DNA from: Planococcus soli
GTDB lineage: Bacteria > Bacillota > Bacilli > Bacillales_A > Planococcaceae
DNA length: 64,000 nucleotides
Direction: 5' to 3'
Assembly: GCF_016881065.1 (NCBI RefSeq)
Contig: NZ_WXYN01000022.1
Coordinates: forward strand, 209,529 to 273,528
Both the position numbers and the translations under genes were made by a program. Shown here in pieces: positions 52,542 through 61,498 of this stretch. The notes under the pieces are model-generated. The model saw only the letters and a program-made list of their open reading frames with translations. It was not told the origin of the DNA and searched no databases. Every line of letters starts with the position of its first letter. Within the stretch, counting starts at the first letter, position 1.

Positions 52542-54011
52542 ATGAATAAGCATTATGCGGATGACAGTTTGGCACTACATACAGATTTATATCAAATCAA
52601 TATGTCGGAGGCTTATTGGGCAGATGGCATGCACGAGCGGAAAGCGGTATTTGAATTATTTTTCCGCAAACTGCCCTTTGGCAATGGCTACGCTCTTTTT
52701 GCCGGATTGGAACGTGTGCTGGATTACTTGAAAAACTTCAAATTTACGGACAGTGATTTGGAATATCTTCAGGAAGAGCTCGGATATAAACAGGATTTTC
52801 TCGATTATTTGCGGACGATCCGATTTACAGGAAATGTTTATTCAGTAATGGAAGGTGAACTGGTCTTCCAGAATGAAGCGTTGATCCGTGTAGAAGCACC
52901 TCTTGTGGAAGCTCAATTAATCGAAACTGCGCTGTTGAACATCGTTAATTACCAAACCTTGATCGCAACTAAAGCAAGCCGGATCAAGCAAATTGTGAAA
53001 AATGAGCGGGTCATGGAATTTGGAACAAGACGGGCACAGGAAATGGACGCAGCCATTTGGGGTACGCGCGCAGCTTACATTGGCGGGCTTGAAGCGACCA
53101 GCAATGCGCGGGCAGGAAAGAAGTTCGGCATCCCGGTAGCAGGAACACATGCCCATTCGATGGTGCAGGCTTATAAAGATGAGTATGAAGCTTTCCATGC
53201 CTATGCAAAACGCCATAAAGACTGCGTCTTTTTAGTGGATACATACGATACATTAAAATCCGGATTGCCTATTGCCATAAAAGTGGCGCAGGAGCTGGGA
53301 GATCAGATCAACTTCCACGGAATCCGCTTGGACAGCGGTGATATTGCATTCTTATCCAAAGAAGCGCGGAAAATGCTCGATGCAGCAGGTTTTGCGGATG
53401 CAGAAGTAGTGGTTTCCAATGACCTGGATGAATACACCATTTTAAACCTAAAAGCTCAAGGGGCACGTGTAGATTCCTGGGGCATCGGGACGAAACTGAT
53501 CACTGCCTATGATCAGCCAGCGTTGGGGGCAGTATATAAGTTAGTAGCGATTGAAAATGAAAACGGCGAGATGGAAGATACCATAAAAATTTCAGGAAAT
53601 GCAGAAAAAGTCACCACTCCGGGACTGAAAAGTGTTTACCGGATCATAGATAGGGAAAATGGAAAATCAGAAGGTGACTATATTGCGATGCATGACGAAG
53701 ATCCTGCTTCTGAAGAGCGTTTGAAAATGTTCCATCCTGTCCATACCTTCGTATCGAAATTCGTGACAAATTTTGAAGCAGTCAATATTCACCACAAAGT
53801 TATTGAAGATGGACAGGTGGTTTACGAAAACCCGAGTTTGCCTGAAATGCAGGCCTATGCAAGAAAAAACATGGACCTGTTATGGGATGAGTATAAACGC
53901 TCACTGAATCCTGAGGAATATCCGGTAGATCTCAGCCAGAAATGCTGGGACAATAAAATGAAGAACATCCAGGAAGTGCGCCAGGCGGTCCATGATTATA
54001 TTCGAGACTAA
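52542..54011 (+). CDS. pncB: Nicotinate phosphoribosyltransferase
   Basis: A 489-residue enzyme joining nicotinate and PRPP to nicotinate mononucleotide, the entry of the NAD salvage route. LHTDLYQINMSEAYWADGMH opens it. MEFGTRRAQEMDAAIWGTRA and GTHAHSMVQAYKDEYEAFHA contain substrate-binding residues and the catalytic His205. GIRLDSGDIAFLSKEARKML binds the phosphoribosyl group. SWGIGTKLITAYDQPALGAV is conserved. Length fits the family. nadE follows after 12 nt. Confidence 0.96.
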   Translation: MNKHYADDSLALHTDLYQINMSEAYWADGMHERKAVFELFFRKLPFGNGYALFAGLERVLDYLKNFKFTDSDLEYLQEELGYKQDFLDYLRTIRFTGNVYSVMEGELVFQNEALIRVEAPLVEAQLIETALLNIVNYQTLIATKASRIKQIVKNERVMEFGTRRAQEMDAAIWGTRAAYIGGLEATSNARAGKKFGIPVAGTHAHSMVQAYKDEYEAFHAYAKRHKDCVFLVDTYDTLKSGLPIAIKVAQELGDQINFHGIRLDSGDIAFLSKEARKMLDAAGFADAEVVVSNDLDEYTILNLKAQGARVDSWGIGTKLITAYDQPALGAVYKLVAIENENGEMEDTIKISGNAEKVTTPGLKSVYRIIDRENGKSEGDYIAMHDEDPASEERLKMFHPVHTFVSKFVTNFEAVNIHHKVIEDGQVVYENPSLPEMQAYARKNMDLLWDEYKRSLNPEEYPVDLSQKCWDNKMKNIQEVRQAVHDYIRD

Positions 54012-54023
54012 GGGGGATTCAAA

Positions 54024-54851
54024 ATGTCTACTTTGCAACAGCAAATTATTGAAGAGCTGAAAGTGCAGCCTTCCATCCAACCAAAAGAAGAAATTGAACG
54101 CACGGTGTCATTTTTAAAAGAGTATCTCAAGCGCCATTCGTTCTTAAAAGGATTTGTGTTGGGAATTTCAGGAGGCCAGGATTCCACATTGCTTGGCAAG
54201 ATAGCCCAAATGGCAATCGATCAGTTGAATGAGGAAACAGGTGGGCAGGACTATGAATTTTATGCCGTCCGCTTGCCATACGGGGTGCAGTTTGACGAAC
54301 ATGATGCTAAAGACGCGCTGGAATTTATTCAGCCGACTAAACTTTACACTATCAACATCAAAGAAGCTGTTGATGCCAGCGACCGGGCATTGGAGCAAGC
54401 GGGCATTGGACTGTCCGATTTTGCAAAAGGGAACGAAAAGGCCCGTGAACGGATGAAGGCCCAATATTCAGTGGCAGCCATGCATAAGGCCGTTGTTTTG
54501 GGAACAGATCATGCAGCAGAGGCTATCACCGGATTTTATACGAAGTTTGGGGACGGTGCAGCGGATTTGACCCCGCTGTTTCGCTTAAACAAGCGCCAGG
54601 GACGGGCTATGTTAAAAGAACTTGGTGCTCCTGAACATCTGTACATGAAAATTCCCACTGCGGATCTGGAAGAAGACAAACCGGCGATTCCTGATGAAAT
54701 AGCTCTCGGAGTAACATACGAAATGATCGACGATTATTTGGAAGGCAAGAAAATTCCGGCAGATGCTCAGGAGAAACTGGAAGGCTATTATTTGAGAACA
54801 CAGCACAAGAGGCAGTTGCCTATTACAGTGTTTGACGATTTTTGGAAATAA
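54024..54851 (+). CDS. nadE: NH3-dependent NAD synthetase
   Basis: A 275-residue cytoplasmic amidotransferase-family enzyme making NAD from deamido-NAD, ATP and ammonia. The PP-loop is [40 protein letters not shown] and [20 protein letters not shown] are NadE signatures. [20 protein letters not shown] closes the active site. There is no glutaminase domain, so it uses free ammonia, like B. subtilis NadE (272 aa). It is co-transcribed with pncB, giving a two-step salvage operon. Confidence 0.97.
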   Translation: MSTLQQQIIEELKVQPSIQPKEEIERTVSFLKEYLKRHSFLKGFVLGISGGQDSTLLGKIAQMAIDQLNEETGGQDYEFYAVRLPYGVQFDEHDAKDALEFIQPTKLYTINIKEAVDASDRALEQAGIGLSDFAKGNEKARERMKAQYSVAAMHKAVVLGTDHAAEAITGFYTKFGDGAADLTPLFRLNKRQGRAMLKELGAPEHLYMKIPTADLEEDKPAIPDEIALGVTYEMIDDYLEGKKIPADAQEKLEGYYLRTQHKRQLPITVFDDFWK

Positions 54852-54854
54852 CAA

Positions 54855-54892
54855 GAAAAAGCAGGGTCTCTTCGGGAGACCTTGCTTTTTTT
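54855..54892 (+). terminator. Terminator of pncB-nadE
   Basis: AAAGCA-GGTCTC / GAGACC-TGCTTT with a TTCG tetraloop and seven T's. Confidence 0.93.
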
Positions 54893-55012
54893 ATGGGCTA
54901 AGCGATAGAAGGAAAAGCCGACGCAGTTGAGTTATTATCCATTATTCGTTATGATTACGATAAGATTGTGATAATTCAAAACATTTTCTGATTTGTATTG
55001 GAGGAACTATAG

Positions 55013-55963
55013 ATGAATGCAAAAGAGCGGTTGGAACAAGTAATTGATAATATTGAAAAAGTGATTATCGGCAAGCGCAATATTGTAGAGTTGAGCATGG
55101 TGGCGATGCTGTCTCATGGCCACGTTTTGCTTGAGGATGTTCCAGGTGTCGGAAAAACGATGCTGGTCCGCGCCTTGGCGAAATCAGTAGGAGCCGATTT
55201 CAAACGGATTCAGTTTACGCCGGATTTGCTGCCGTCGGATGTTGTAGGTGTCTCCATCTATAACCCGAAAGACATGGAATTCCACTTCCGCCCAGGGCCG
55301 ATCATGGGCAATATCATTTTAGCTGATGAAATCAACCGGACGTCACCAAAAACGCAGTCTTCTCTTCTTGAAGCGATGGAAGAAGCCTCGGTCACCATTG
55401 ATGGTGTCACGATGCAGATTCCTAAACCCTTCTTTGTCATGGCAACGCAAAATCCGATTGAATACGAAGGCACTTACCCACTGCCGGAAGCCCAGCTTGA
55501 TCGCTTTTTATTAAAAATTAAAATGGGGTATCCAACGCCTAAAGAAGAAATGGAAGTACTGAACCGTGCACGGTCTGCAGCACCGATTGAAGAATTGACC
55601 TCAGTAATTTCCCTCAACGAGCTGCTAGAACTTCAGGAGCAGGTGAAAACCATTAAAGTAGATGAAACTATCCGCAGCTATATCGTCGATTTGTCCAGGC
55701 AGACCCGCCAGGATTCCTACGTATATTTGGGTGTTAGCCCGCGTGGTTCGATTGCATTGATGAAAGCTTCGCAAGCCTATGCTTTGTTAAGAGGACGGGA
55801 TTATGTAACACCGGATGATGTGCAGTATTTGGCGAAGTTCGTTTTCGGGCATCGCATCATGCTTCGATCAGAAGCCCGTTACGATGGGATAACAGCAGAA
55901 GAAATTACGGAACGAATTTTAGCGAAAACACGCGTGCCTGTTCAAAGGCTAGTTGGCCAATGA
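55013..55963 (+). CDS. MoxR-family AAA+ ATPase
   Basis: A 316-residue AAA+ protein. Walker A is LLEDVPGVGKTMLVRALAKS, Walker B is GNIILADEINRTSPKTQSSL, and sensor 1 is FFVMATQNPIEYEGTYPLPE. The C-terminal lid carries VSPRGSIALMKASQAYALLR. MoxR ATPases act as chaperones for partner proteins with DUF58 and VWA domains. The ATG follows GGAGG. Its stop overlaps the DUF58 start as ATGA, then a transglutaminase-like gene follows, the classic three-gene MoxR cluster. The client process is unknown. Confidence 0.92.
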   Translation: MNAKERLEQVIDNIEKVIIGKRNIVELSMVAMLSHGHVLLEDVPGVGKTMLVRALAKSVGADFKRIQFTPDLLPSDVVGVSIYNPKDMEFHFRPGPIMGNIILADEINRTSPKTQSSLLEAMEEASVTIDGVTMQIPKPFFVMATQNPIEYEGTYPLPEAQLDRFLLKIKMGYPTPKEEMEVLNRARSAAPIEELTSVISLNELLELQEQVKTIKVDETIRSYIVDLSRQTRQDSYVYLGVSPRGSIALMKASQAYALLRGRDYVTPDDVQYLAKFVFGHRIMLRSEARYDGITAEEITERILAKTRVPVQRLVGQ

Positions 55964-57174
55964 ATCGACTGAAAAAAATTATAAGTTTATGGGGGCGTCT
56001 GCTCCTCGTTTTATTTATCCTTTTTTTAACGTTTTCTTTTGCCATGTTCCAAGGCGGATTTGTCAGTTGGTTTATTTTTTATATGTCTCTGCCATTTATC
56101 CTCTATTCGGTTCTGCTTACATTTTATCCGTTGCAGGATGTCGAAGCCTCCAGGGAAATTCATACGGCGCAGGTGCGTAAAGGCGGAAGTTTTTCAGCCA
56201 CAGCCACTATTTACCGGAAAACCCCGTTTCCATTGCTGTATACCGTTTTAAGAGAACAAACCACTTCGCCTTCCTTAAACAAAAGAATGGCTGGCCAGCA
56301 GCAGAAAATGATTGTTCCGGGATTCCGAAAAAGGTATTCCTGGACTTATGCGGTCGACCAGATGCCAAGAGGAGAACATGTACTGGAAGGAATTCACCTG
56401 GAAGTCGCTGATTTTTTCGGCTGGGTGAAAAAAAATCGACTTTTGCCGATCCAGCAAATTGTGTTGGTTTATCCGACTACTGTAGAAATCACCTACCGGC
56501 CAATGGAGTCGCGCTATGACCAAGGTTCAATGGCGGCTCCTTTTACGCTGGTGAAGGATACCACCATAGCAAGTGGAATCAGGGATTACCAGCCTGGCGA
56601 CCGTGTCTCGTGGATTCATTGGAAATCATATGCACGCACCCAGACTTTGCGCACGAAAGAATTTGAAGATCGCCAATCGCAAGAGCTTTTTTTGTTGGAT
56701 GACCGAAAGGCTTCAAAAAATTTCGAGCTGCAGGTAGAGCTGGTAGCATCCATTCTGCAGTCGGTTGTTCGGGCCAATTCGAGCCTGGCCTATCTGTCTG
56801 TTGGCCAAAATCCCAACTATTTTCCGCTGATTCAAACGGAGGAACATCTGCAGCGGGTGATGTATCATTTGGCGAAAGTGCAAAGTGATTTGGATAAGCC
56901 AGCTGATCAGGCGATTGGCCGTGAGCTTCAGCGGATGAACACTTCCAGTCTGCTTTATGTGACCTGCCATTTGACAATGGACATGGTGCAGGCGATTAGA
57001 AAAAACGCTAAAAATTTAAGCAACTGCATGTGTTTGGTTGTTGCTAATAAAGGAGAACCATTGCTCAAAGAAGATGAAGAAGTTCACCAGTTTGCACGTT
57101 CGAAAGGATTTGTAGTCAAGCGGGTGAGTCCAGAGAACTTTGCAACAGTGTTTACGGAGGTGAACCGCCAATGA
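55960..57174 (+). CDS. DUF58-domain membrane protein
   Basis: A 404-residue protein with two N-terminal transmembrane helices (LLLVLFILFLTFSFAMFQGG and the next hydrophobic stretch) and a DUF58 domain. Its hallmark is ASGIRDYQPGDRVSWIHWKS followed by YARTQTLRTKEFEDRQSQEL. Translation is coupled to moxR through a 4-nt ATGA overlap. DUF58 proteins are partners of MoxR ATPases and have a VWA-like fold without a full MIDAS. The role is unestablished; association with the transglutaminase-like gene is constant in Bacilli. Confidence 0.9.
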   Translation: MNRLKKIISLWGRLLLVLFILFLTFSFAMFQGGFVSWFIFYMSLPFILYSVLLTFYPLQDVEASREIHTAQVRKGGSFSATATIYRKTPFPLLYTVLREQTTSPSLNKRMAGQQQKMIVPGFRKRYSWTYAVDQMPRGEHVLEGIHLEVADFFGWVKKNRLLPIQQIVLVYPTTVEITYRPMESRYDQGSMAAPFTLVKDTTIASGIRDYQPGDRVSWIHWKSYARTQTLRTKEFEDRQSQELFLLDDRKASKNFELQVELVASILQSVVRANSSLAYLSVGQNPNYFPLIQTEEHLQRVMYHLAKVQSDLDKPADQAIGRELQRMNTSSLLYVTCHLTMDMVQAIRKNAKNLSNCMCLVVANKGEPLLKEDEEVHQFARSKGFVVKRVSPENFATVFTEVNRQ

Positions 57175-59357
57175 CTTCCATAAGGAAAAATAAACTGTTT
57201 ATGGCTGTGTTATATGCACTGGTTTTCTTTATGCTGGCTGAATGGCTGACACCTGTTATTGTGCTGACGGCAACAGGCCATAAAGCATTGTTTTTGATTT
57301 TTGTGGCTGCCGGTTTATTAATGGCTTTTTTACGGGTTCCGTGGTGGTTTTCCGGACCTTTAAAAACTTTGTACATCTTGTGGTTCATCGTTTATGTCTA
57401 TACCGGCAATGTGTTTTTTACGGGTGAAGCCATTGCCTTTCTCCGGACAGATTTCGGTCTGAATTTCTCCGCCCTAATGTCCCAGGACTGGGCCGGAACG
57501 ACGGATGTTTTCCGCACCGTCCTGTTTTTCGTTTTATTGTGGATGGCGATTTATTTGATCCATTACTGGGTGAGCTTCAGGTTGAGTATCTTCCTGTTTT
57601 ATTTGTTGACTGTCATATTTATCGCGGTATTGGATACTTTCAGCCCGTATTCGGGAGAAACGGCCATCATTCGGATCATGGTCATCGGCTTGCTTCTCGC
57701 GGGCTTGCTGCATTTGGCGCGTTGGATGGAAGGGCATCGCATATTGGAGCGAACGGATAAATTGGCCATGTTTGCTGTGCCGCTTGTTTTATTGGTGGCG
57801 GGTTCAACTGCTTTGGCTTTGTATCTGCCAAAAGCCGGTCCGATTTGGCCGGATCCGGTTCCGTTTATCACCTCGTTCTCTGGACAAGGGGGTGTCGGAA
57901 GCGGAGGCAATGTGGGCAGAATAGGTTACGGAGTGGATGATTCACGGTTGGGCGGTTCTTTTATCGGAGACGATACAGCCGTTTTCCAGGCAGAAGTGTC
58001 GGAAGGCCAGTATTGGAAGGTCGAATCGAAAGATTTTTATACGACAAAGGGCTGGGAACTTACCGAGAACGTAGGTGAATCATTCGTCTACGGAAACAGC
58101 GAAACTGTTGAAACAGATTTTGTTCTAGATGAAGAAGAAGAACTGGAATCGGCTCAATTATCGATGGAACAGGGATTCCCGTTTGTCCTTTATCCTTATG
58201 GAACCGAATCTTTTACAATGGAAGAGTCATTGGACTACCAGTATAGTACGGCGGATCAGCGTTTTGAAACTTATCAAGATGGGGAAGAGTTTGAACCTGA
58301 AGCATATGAAATCAGCTTTACTGAGCCGAGCTATAGTCTGACTGCTTTACGCGATACAAGCCCGGAAGAATTAGCGGAGCTGCCTGCCGAGTTTGACCGG
58401 TTTTTGCAATTGCCGGATGAGCTGCCCGAACGTGTGGGTGATTTGGCGGCGGAAGTTACTGAAAGCAGTGAAACAGTCTATGACAAGACACGCGCAATCG
58501 AGCGCTATTTCAGCACTTCAGGATTTGAGTACAGCCAATCCGATATTCCAGTGCCTGAGGCTGACGAAGATTATGTGGACCAGTTTTTATTCGAAACACA
58601 AAGAGGTTATTGTGATAATTTTTCGACCTCAATGGTGGTCATGCTGCGTTCTTTGGATATCCCTGCCCGTTGGGTCAAGGGATTTAATGAAGGAGAGCTG
58701 GTCGATTCAGACGGCGATACCGATGTTTATCAAGTGACAAATAATAATGCCCATTCTTGGGTAGAGGCTTATATGCCTGGAGTTGGCTGGATGCTTTTCG
58801 AACCGACTATCGGCTTTACCGGAGCTTCTGCCATCGATTTTGATTTAGAACTGGATGCGGACGATCCGGAACAGCCTGAAGAACAGGAAAGTCCACTAGC
58901 TGAAGATCCGGAAACTGCGGAAGAGGAAGAAGCGGCAGTAGCTTCCGGTCCTTCTTTCTGGGACCGGTTTACCGATTCCATTTCAGCGAATCGCTGGAAG
59001 ATCCTCTGGACGTTAGTTGGGCTCGTACTTGCTGCAACGATACTTTTCAAAATTCGGCATAGATGGATGCCGAAGCTGCTGATCTCCTATTACCGAAGAG
59101 GCAGTGGAGGAACAGCACGGTTTGAAAAAGCCTATCTGAGATTGTTGAAGCAACTGGAATTGTACGGCATTAACAGACGCCCGGGGCAGACATTGAAATC
59201 TTACGCAGCTTACATCGATTCATTTTTCGGCACGAGGGAAATGTCCAAGTTGACTGAGGCATACGAGCGCACGGTTTATGGGGGCGACGAGGAATCGGTT
59301 GACTGGCCTGAGTTAAGGGAAAGTTGGGAAAATTTAATCAATCGGACAAGCGGTTGA
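57171..59357 (+). CDS. Transglutaminase-like membrane protein (TgpA type)
   Basis: A 728-residue membrane protein. Five to six N-terminal helices (about 1-210) form the TgpA_N part. An extracellular region follows with a transglutaminase core whose Cys481 lies in TQRGYCDNFSTSMVVMLRSL and His528 in NNNAHSWVEAYMPGVGWMLF. An acidic linker (about 560-590, rich in E, D and P) leads to a further helix (ILWTLVGLVLAATILF) and a cytoplasmic DUF4129-like C-terminus. It overlaps the DUF58 gene by ATGA. A protein-modifying or peptidase role at the cell surface is likely by family; the substrate is unknown. Confidence 0.9.
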   Translation: MTSIRKNKLFMAVLYALVFFMLAEWLTPVIVLTATGHKALFLIFVAAGLLMAFLRVPWWFSGPLKTLYILWFIVYVYTGNVFFTGEAIAFLRTDFGLNFSALMSQDWAGTTDVFRTVLFFVLLWMAIYLIHYWVSFRLSIFLFYLLTVIFIAVLDTFSPYSGETAIIRIMVIGLLLAGLLHLARWMEGHRILERTDKLAMFAVPLVLLVAGSTALALYLPKAGPIWPDPVPFITSFSGQGGVGSGGNVGRIGYGVDDSRLGGSFIGDDTAVFQAEVSEGQYWKVESKDFYTTKGWELTENVGESFVYGNSETVETDFVLDEEEELESAQLSMEQGFPFVLYPYGTESFTMEESLDYQYSTADQRFETYQDGEEFEPEAYEISFTEPSYSLTALRDTSPEELAELPAEFDRFLQLPDELPERVGDLAAEVTESSETVYDKTRAIERYFSTSGFEYSQSDIPVPEADEDYVDQFLFETQRGYCDNFSTSMVVMLRSLDIPARWVKGFNEGELVDSDGDTDVYQVTNNNAHSWVEAYMPGVGWMLFEPTIGFTGASAIDFDLELDADDPEQPEEQESPLAEDPETAEEEEAAVASGPSFWDRFTDSISANRWKILWTLVGLVLAATILFKIRHRWMPKLLISYYRRGSGGTARFEKAYLRLLKQLELYGINRRPGQTLKSYAAYIDSFFGTREMSKLTEAYERTVYGGDEESVDWPELRESWENLINRTSG

Positions 59358-59406
59358 TTTTACGACTTTTAGCTTGTACAATTGAGAAAATTATAGATTA
59401 CAGGTG

Positions 59407-59477
59407 CCCTCATATATGTCCGGTGATATGGATCGGATGTCTCTACCAAGTCCCCGGAAATGACTTGACTATGAAGG
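59407..59477 (+). ncRNA. Guanine riboswitch aptamer upstream of guaA
   Basis: The purine aptamer core is plain: TATATGTCCGG in J1/2-P2, GATATGGATCGGATGTCTCTACC (split here across P2 and J2/3), AAGTCCCCGGAAATGACTT for P3, then GACTATGAAGG closing P1. The specificity base is C in GACTATG, which selects guanine rather than adenine. It begins 50 nt after the transglutaminase gene, within its own leader. Binding should switch off guaA through the terminator at 59531. Confidence 0.92.
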
Positions 59478-59530
59478 TGGATGACGCATGCTTTTTTGAC
59501 ATGTGCATTCGCCTTTTTGATGTAGAGCAG

Positions 59531-59565
59531 AAGAACGCGAGGTCCAATTTTCGCGTTCTTTTGCT
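59531..59565 (+). terminator. Attenuator of guaA riboswitch
   Basis: AAGAACGCGA / TCGCGTTCTT with a 10-nt loop followed by TTGCTATTTT. It lies between aptamer and guaA and is the expression platform. Confidence 0.88.
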
Positions 59566-59602
59566 ATTTTGAGGCCTGAATTGAATAGAAGAGGTGAAGG
59601 TT

Positions 59603-61156
59603 TTGCCAGTTAGTCCAATGTTGAAAGAGCAGAAAAAAATCGTCGTTTTGGATTTCGGAAGTCAGTACAATCAGTTGATCACCCGCCGCATCCGCGAAAT
59701 CGGAGTATACAGTGAACTTCATCCGCATACCGTCACTGCCGAAGAAATCAAAGATATGAATGCCACGGGAATCATTTTCTCAGGCGGTCCAAATTCGGTA
59801 TACGACAAAGACGCTTTTTCCATCGATGATGCGATTTTTGAAATGGGCTTGCCGATTTTAGGGATTTGCTACGGCATGCAGCTGATGGCGCTGCACTTGA
59901 AAGGGAATGTGGAGAAATCCCAAAACCGCGAGTATGGCAAAGCTGAGCTGAAGTTGACCAAAGAAAGCAAGATTTTCAAAGACCTTCCTGAAGAGCAGAT
60001 TGTCTGGATGAGCCATGGCGACTTGGTTACAGCAGCCCCTCCTGGATTTGACGTCATTGGAACAAGCTCAGGCTGTCCAATCGCTTCCATGGCAGACGAA
60101 AGCCGCGGATTCTACGGAGTTCAATTCCACCCGGAAGTTCGCCACTCGATCTACGGCAACGACTTGCTGCGTAAGTTTGTCTATGACGTTTGCGGCATGG
60201 CAGATGACTGGTCAATGGAAAATTACATTGAGCTGGAAATTGAAAAAATCCGTGAAGAAGTCGGCGACAAAAAAGTTCTTTGTGCACTTAGCGGCGGCGT
60301 GGATTCTTCTGTTGTCGCTGTCTTGATTCACCGGGCGATTGGCGATCAATTAACATGTATGTTCGTCGACCACGGACTTCTCCGCAAAGGGGAAGCAGAA
60401 AGTGTCATGAAGACTTTTGCTGACGGATTCAACATGAATGTCATCAAAATTGATGCGCGCGACCGCTTTATGAGCAAGCTTGAAGGTGTTACTGATCCAG
60501 AGAAAAAACGTAAAATCATCGGCAATGAATTTATCTATGTATTTGATGACGAAGCGTCAAAATTGGAAGGTATGGATTTTCTCGCACAAGGAACACTTTA
60601 TACCGATATTATCGAAAGCGGTACGACCACTGCCCAAACCATTAAATCGCACCACAACGTAGGCGGTTTGCCGGATGACATGCAGTTTAAGTTGATCGAG
60701 CCATTGAACACGCTGTTCAAAGACGAAGTGCGTGTTCTCGGAAAAGAGCTTGGCATGCCGGATGAAATTGTATGGCGCCAGCCTTTCCCGGGTCCAGGTC
60801 TTGGCATCCGCATTATGGGGGCAGTAACAGAAGAAAAGTTGGAAATCGTCCGCGAGTCTGACTGGATTCTTCGCGACGAAATCAGTAAAGCCGGTCTTGA
60901 CCGTGACATTTGGCAATACTTTACCGTTCTGCCGGATCTGCGCAGCGTTGGCGTTATGGGCGATGCCCGTACGTACGATTATGCGATCGGCATTCGTGCA
61001 GTTACCTCAATTGACGGCATGACTTCTGATTGGGCCCGGATTCCTTGGGAAGTGCTGGAGAAAATCAGTGTCCGCTTAGTCAACGAAGTAGACCACATTA
61101 ACCGCGTGCTATACGACATCACGAGCAAGCCGCCTGCTACGATTGAGTGGGAGTAA
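59603..61156 (+). CDS. guaA: GMP synthase (glutamine-hydrolysing)
   Basis: A 517-residue bifunctional enzyme converting XMP to GMP. The N-terminal class I glutaminase (about 1-200) has the nucleophile Cys in [15 protein letters not shown] and His/Glu in [10 protein letters not shown]. The ATP-pyrophosphatase domain has the PP-loop [20 protein letters not shown]. The C-terminal dimerisation domain ends [17 protein letters not shown]. The start is TTG at 59603, 6 nt after AGAGGTG; a GTG at 59594 lies within that site. It is controlled by a guanine riboswitch upstream, giving end-product feedback. Confidence 0.97.
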   Translation: MPVSPMLKEQKKIVVLDFGSQYNQLITRRIREIGVYSELHPHTVTAEEIKDMNATGIIFSGGPNSVYDKDAFSIDDAIFEMGLPILGICYGMQLMALHLKGNVEKSQNREYGKAELKLTKESKIFKDLPEEQIVWMSHGDLVTAAPPGFDVIGTSSGCPIASMADESRGFYGVQFHPEVRHSIYGNDLLRKFVYDVCGMADDWSMENYIELEIEKIREEVGDKKVLCALSGGVDSSVVAVLIHRAIGDQLTCMFVDHGLLRKGEAESVMKTFADGFNMNVIKIDARDRFMSKLEGVTDPEKKRKIIGNEFIYVFDDEASKLEGMDFLAQGTLYTDIIESGTTTAQTIKSHHNVGGLPDDMQFKLIEPLNTLFKDEVRVLGKELGMPDEIVWRQPFPGPGLGIRIMGAVTEEKLEIVRESDWILRDEISKAGLDRDIWQYFTVLPDLRSVGVMGDARTYDYAIGIRAVTSIDGMTSDWARIPWEVLEKISVRLVNEVDHINRVLYDITSKPPATIEWE

Positions 61157-61161
61157 GTCTG

Positions 61162-61194
61162 AAGATGCCAGCTAAGCAGCTGGCATCTTTTGTC
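61162..61194 (+). terminator. Terminator of guaA
   Basis: AAGATGCCAGCT / AGCTGGCATCTT with an AAGC loop and TTTTG. Confidence 0.92.
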
Positions 61195-61196
61195 TG

Positions 61197-61240
61197 TTAC
61201 ACGAACTTTTTTTATTATTTAGCATTAAATGTTCGTGTTT
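61197..61240 (+). promoter_or_regulatory. PurR operator (paired PurBoxes) upstream of pbuG
   Basis: TTACACGAACTTTT (61197-61210) and AAATGTTCGTGTTT (61227-61240) are inverted copies with CGAA/TTCG centres, separated by exactly 16 bp. This is the arrangement of Bacillus PurR operators. It lies just upstream of the pbuG promoter. Confidence 0.85.
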
Positions 61241-61244
61241 AGTA

Positions 61245-61273
61245 TTGTTCTTTCAGTTTGTACATGTTATATT
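61245..61273 (+). promoter_or_regulatory. Promoter of pbuG
   Basis: TTGTTC (61245-61250) and TATATT (61268-61273) are 17 bp apart, directly downstream of the PurR operator and about 24 nt before the aptamer. Confidence 0.75.
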
Positions 61274-61296
61274 ACGAAAGAAATTAAATAAGCTTG

Positions 61297-61361
61297 TCGT
61301 ATAATGTCGGGGATAAGGCCCGAAAGTTTCTACCGAGTTACCGTAAATGACTCGACTACGA
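61297..61361 (+). ncRNA. Guanine riboswitch aptamer upstream of pbuG
   Basis: P1 is TCGTA / TACGA. TATAATGTCGGGG, GATAAGGCCCGAAAGTTTC, TACCGAGTTACCGTAAATGA and CTCGACTACGA give J1/2, P2, J2/3, P3 and J3/1 of a purine aptamer. C in GACTACG specifies guanine. It precedes the attenuator at 61427. Confidence 0.95.
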
Positions 61362-61426
61362 TTTTAACCCGCTCATTTTTTGGTGAGCAGGGTGCCTTTC
61401 ATTTTTTTACGTGGAAGGGTAAATCG

Positions 61427-61460
61427 AACGCATACGGCATTCCGCTGTATGCGTTTTTCT
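61427..61460 (+). terminator. Attenuator of pbuG riboswitch
   Basis: AACGCATAC / GTATGCGTT with an inner GG/CC pair, followed by TTTCTTTT. A smaller hairpin (GCTCA / TGAGC, 61371-61386) lies between the aptamer and this stem. Confidence 0.88.
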
Positions 61461-61498
61461 TTTGTAGAGATTATACACAGGCATTCGGAGGAATCAGA

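Noticed and set aside
61304-61498. N-terminal extension of PbuG through the leader
   Set aside because: The frame is open by chance across the riboswitch and attenuator; the ATG at 61499 has GGAGG and starts the conserved protein.
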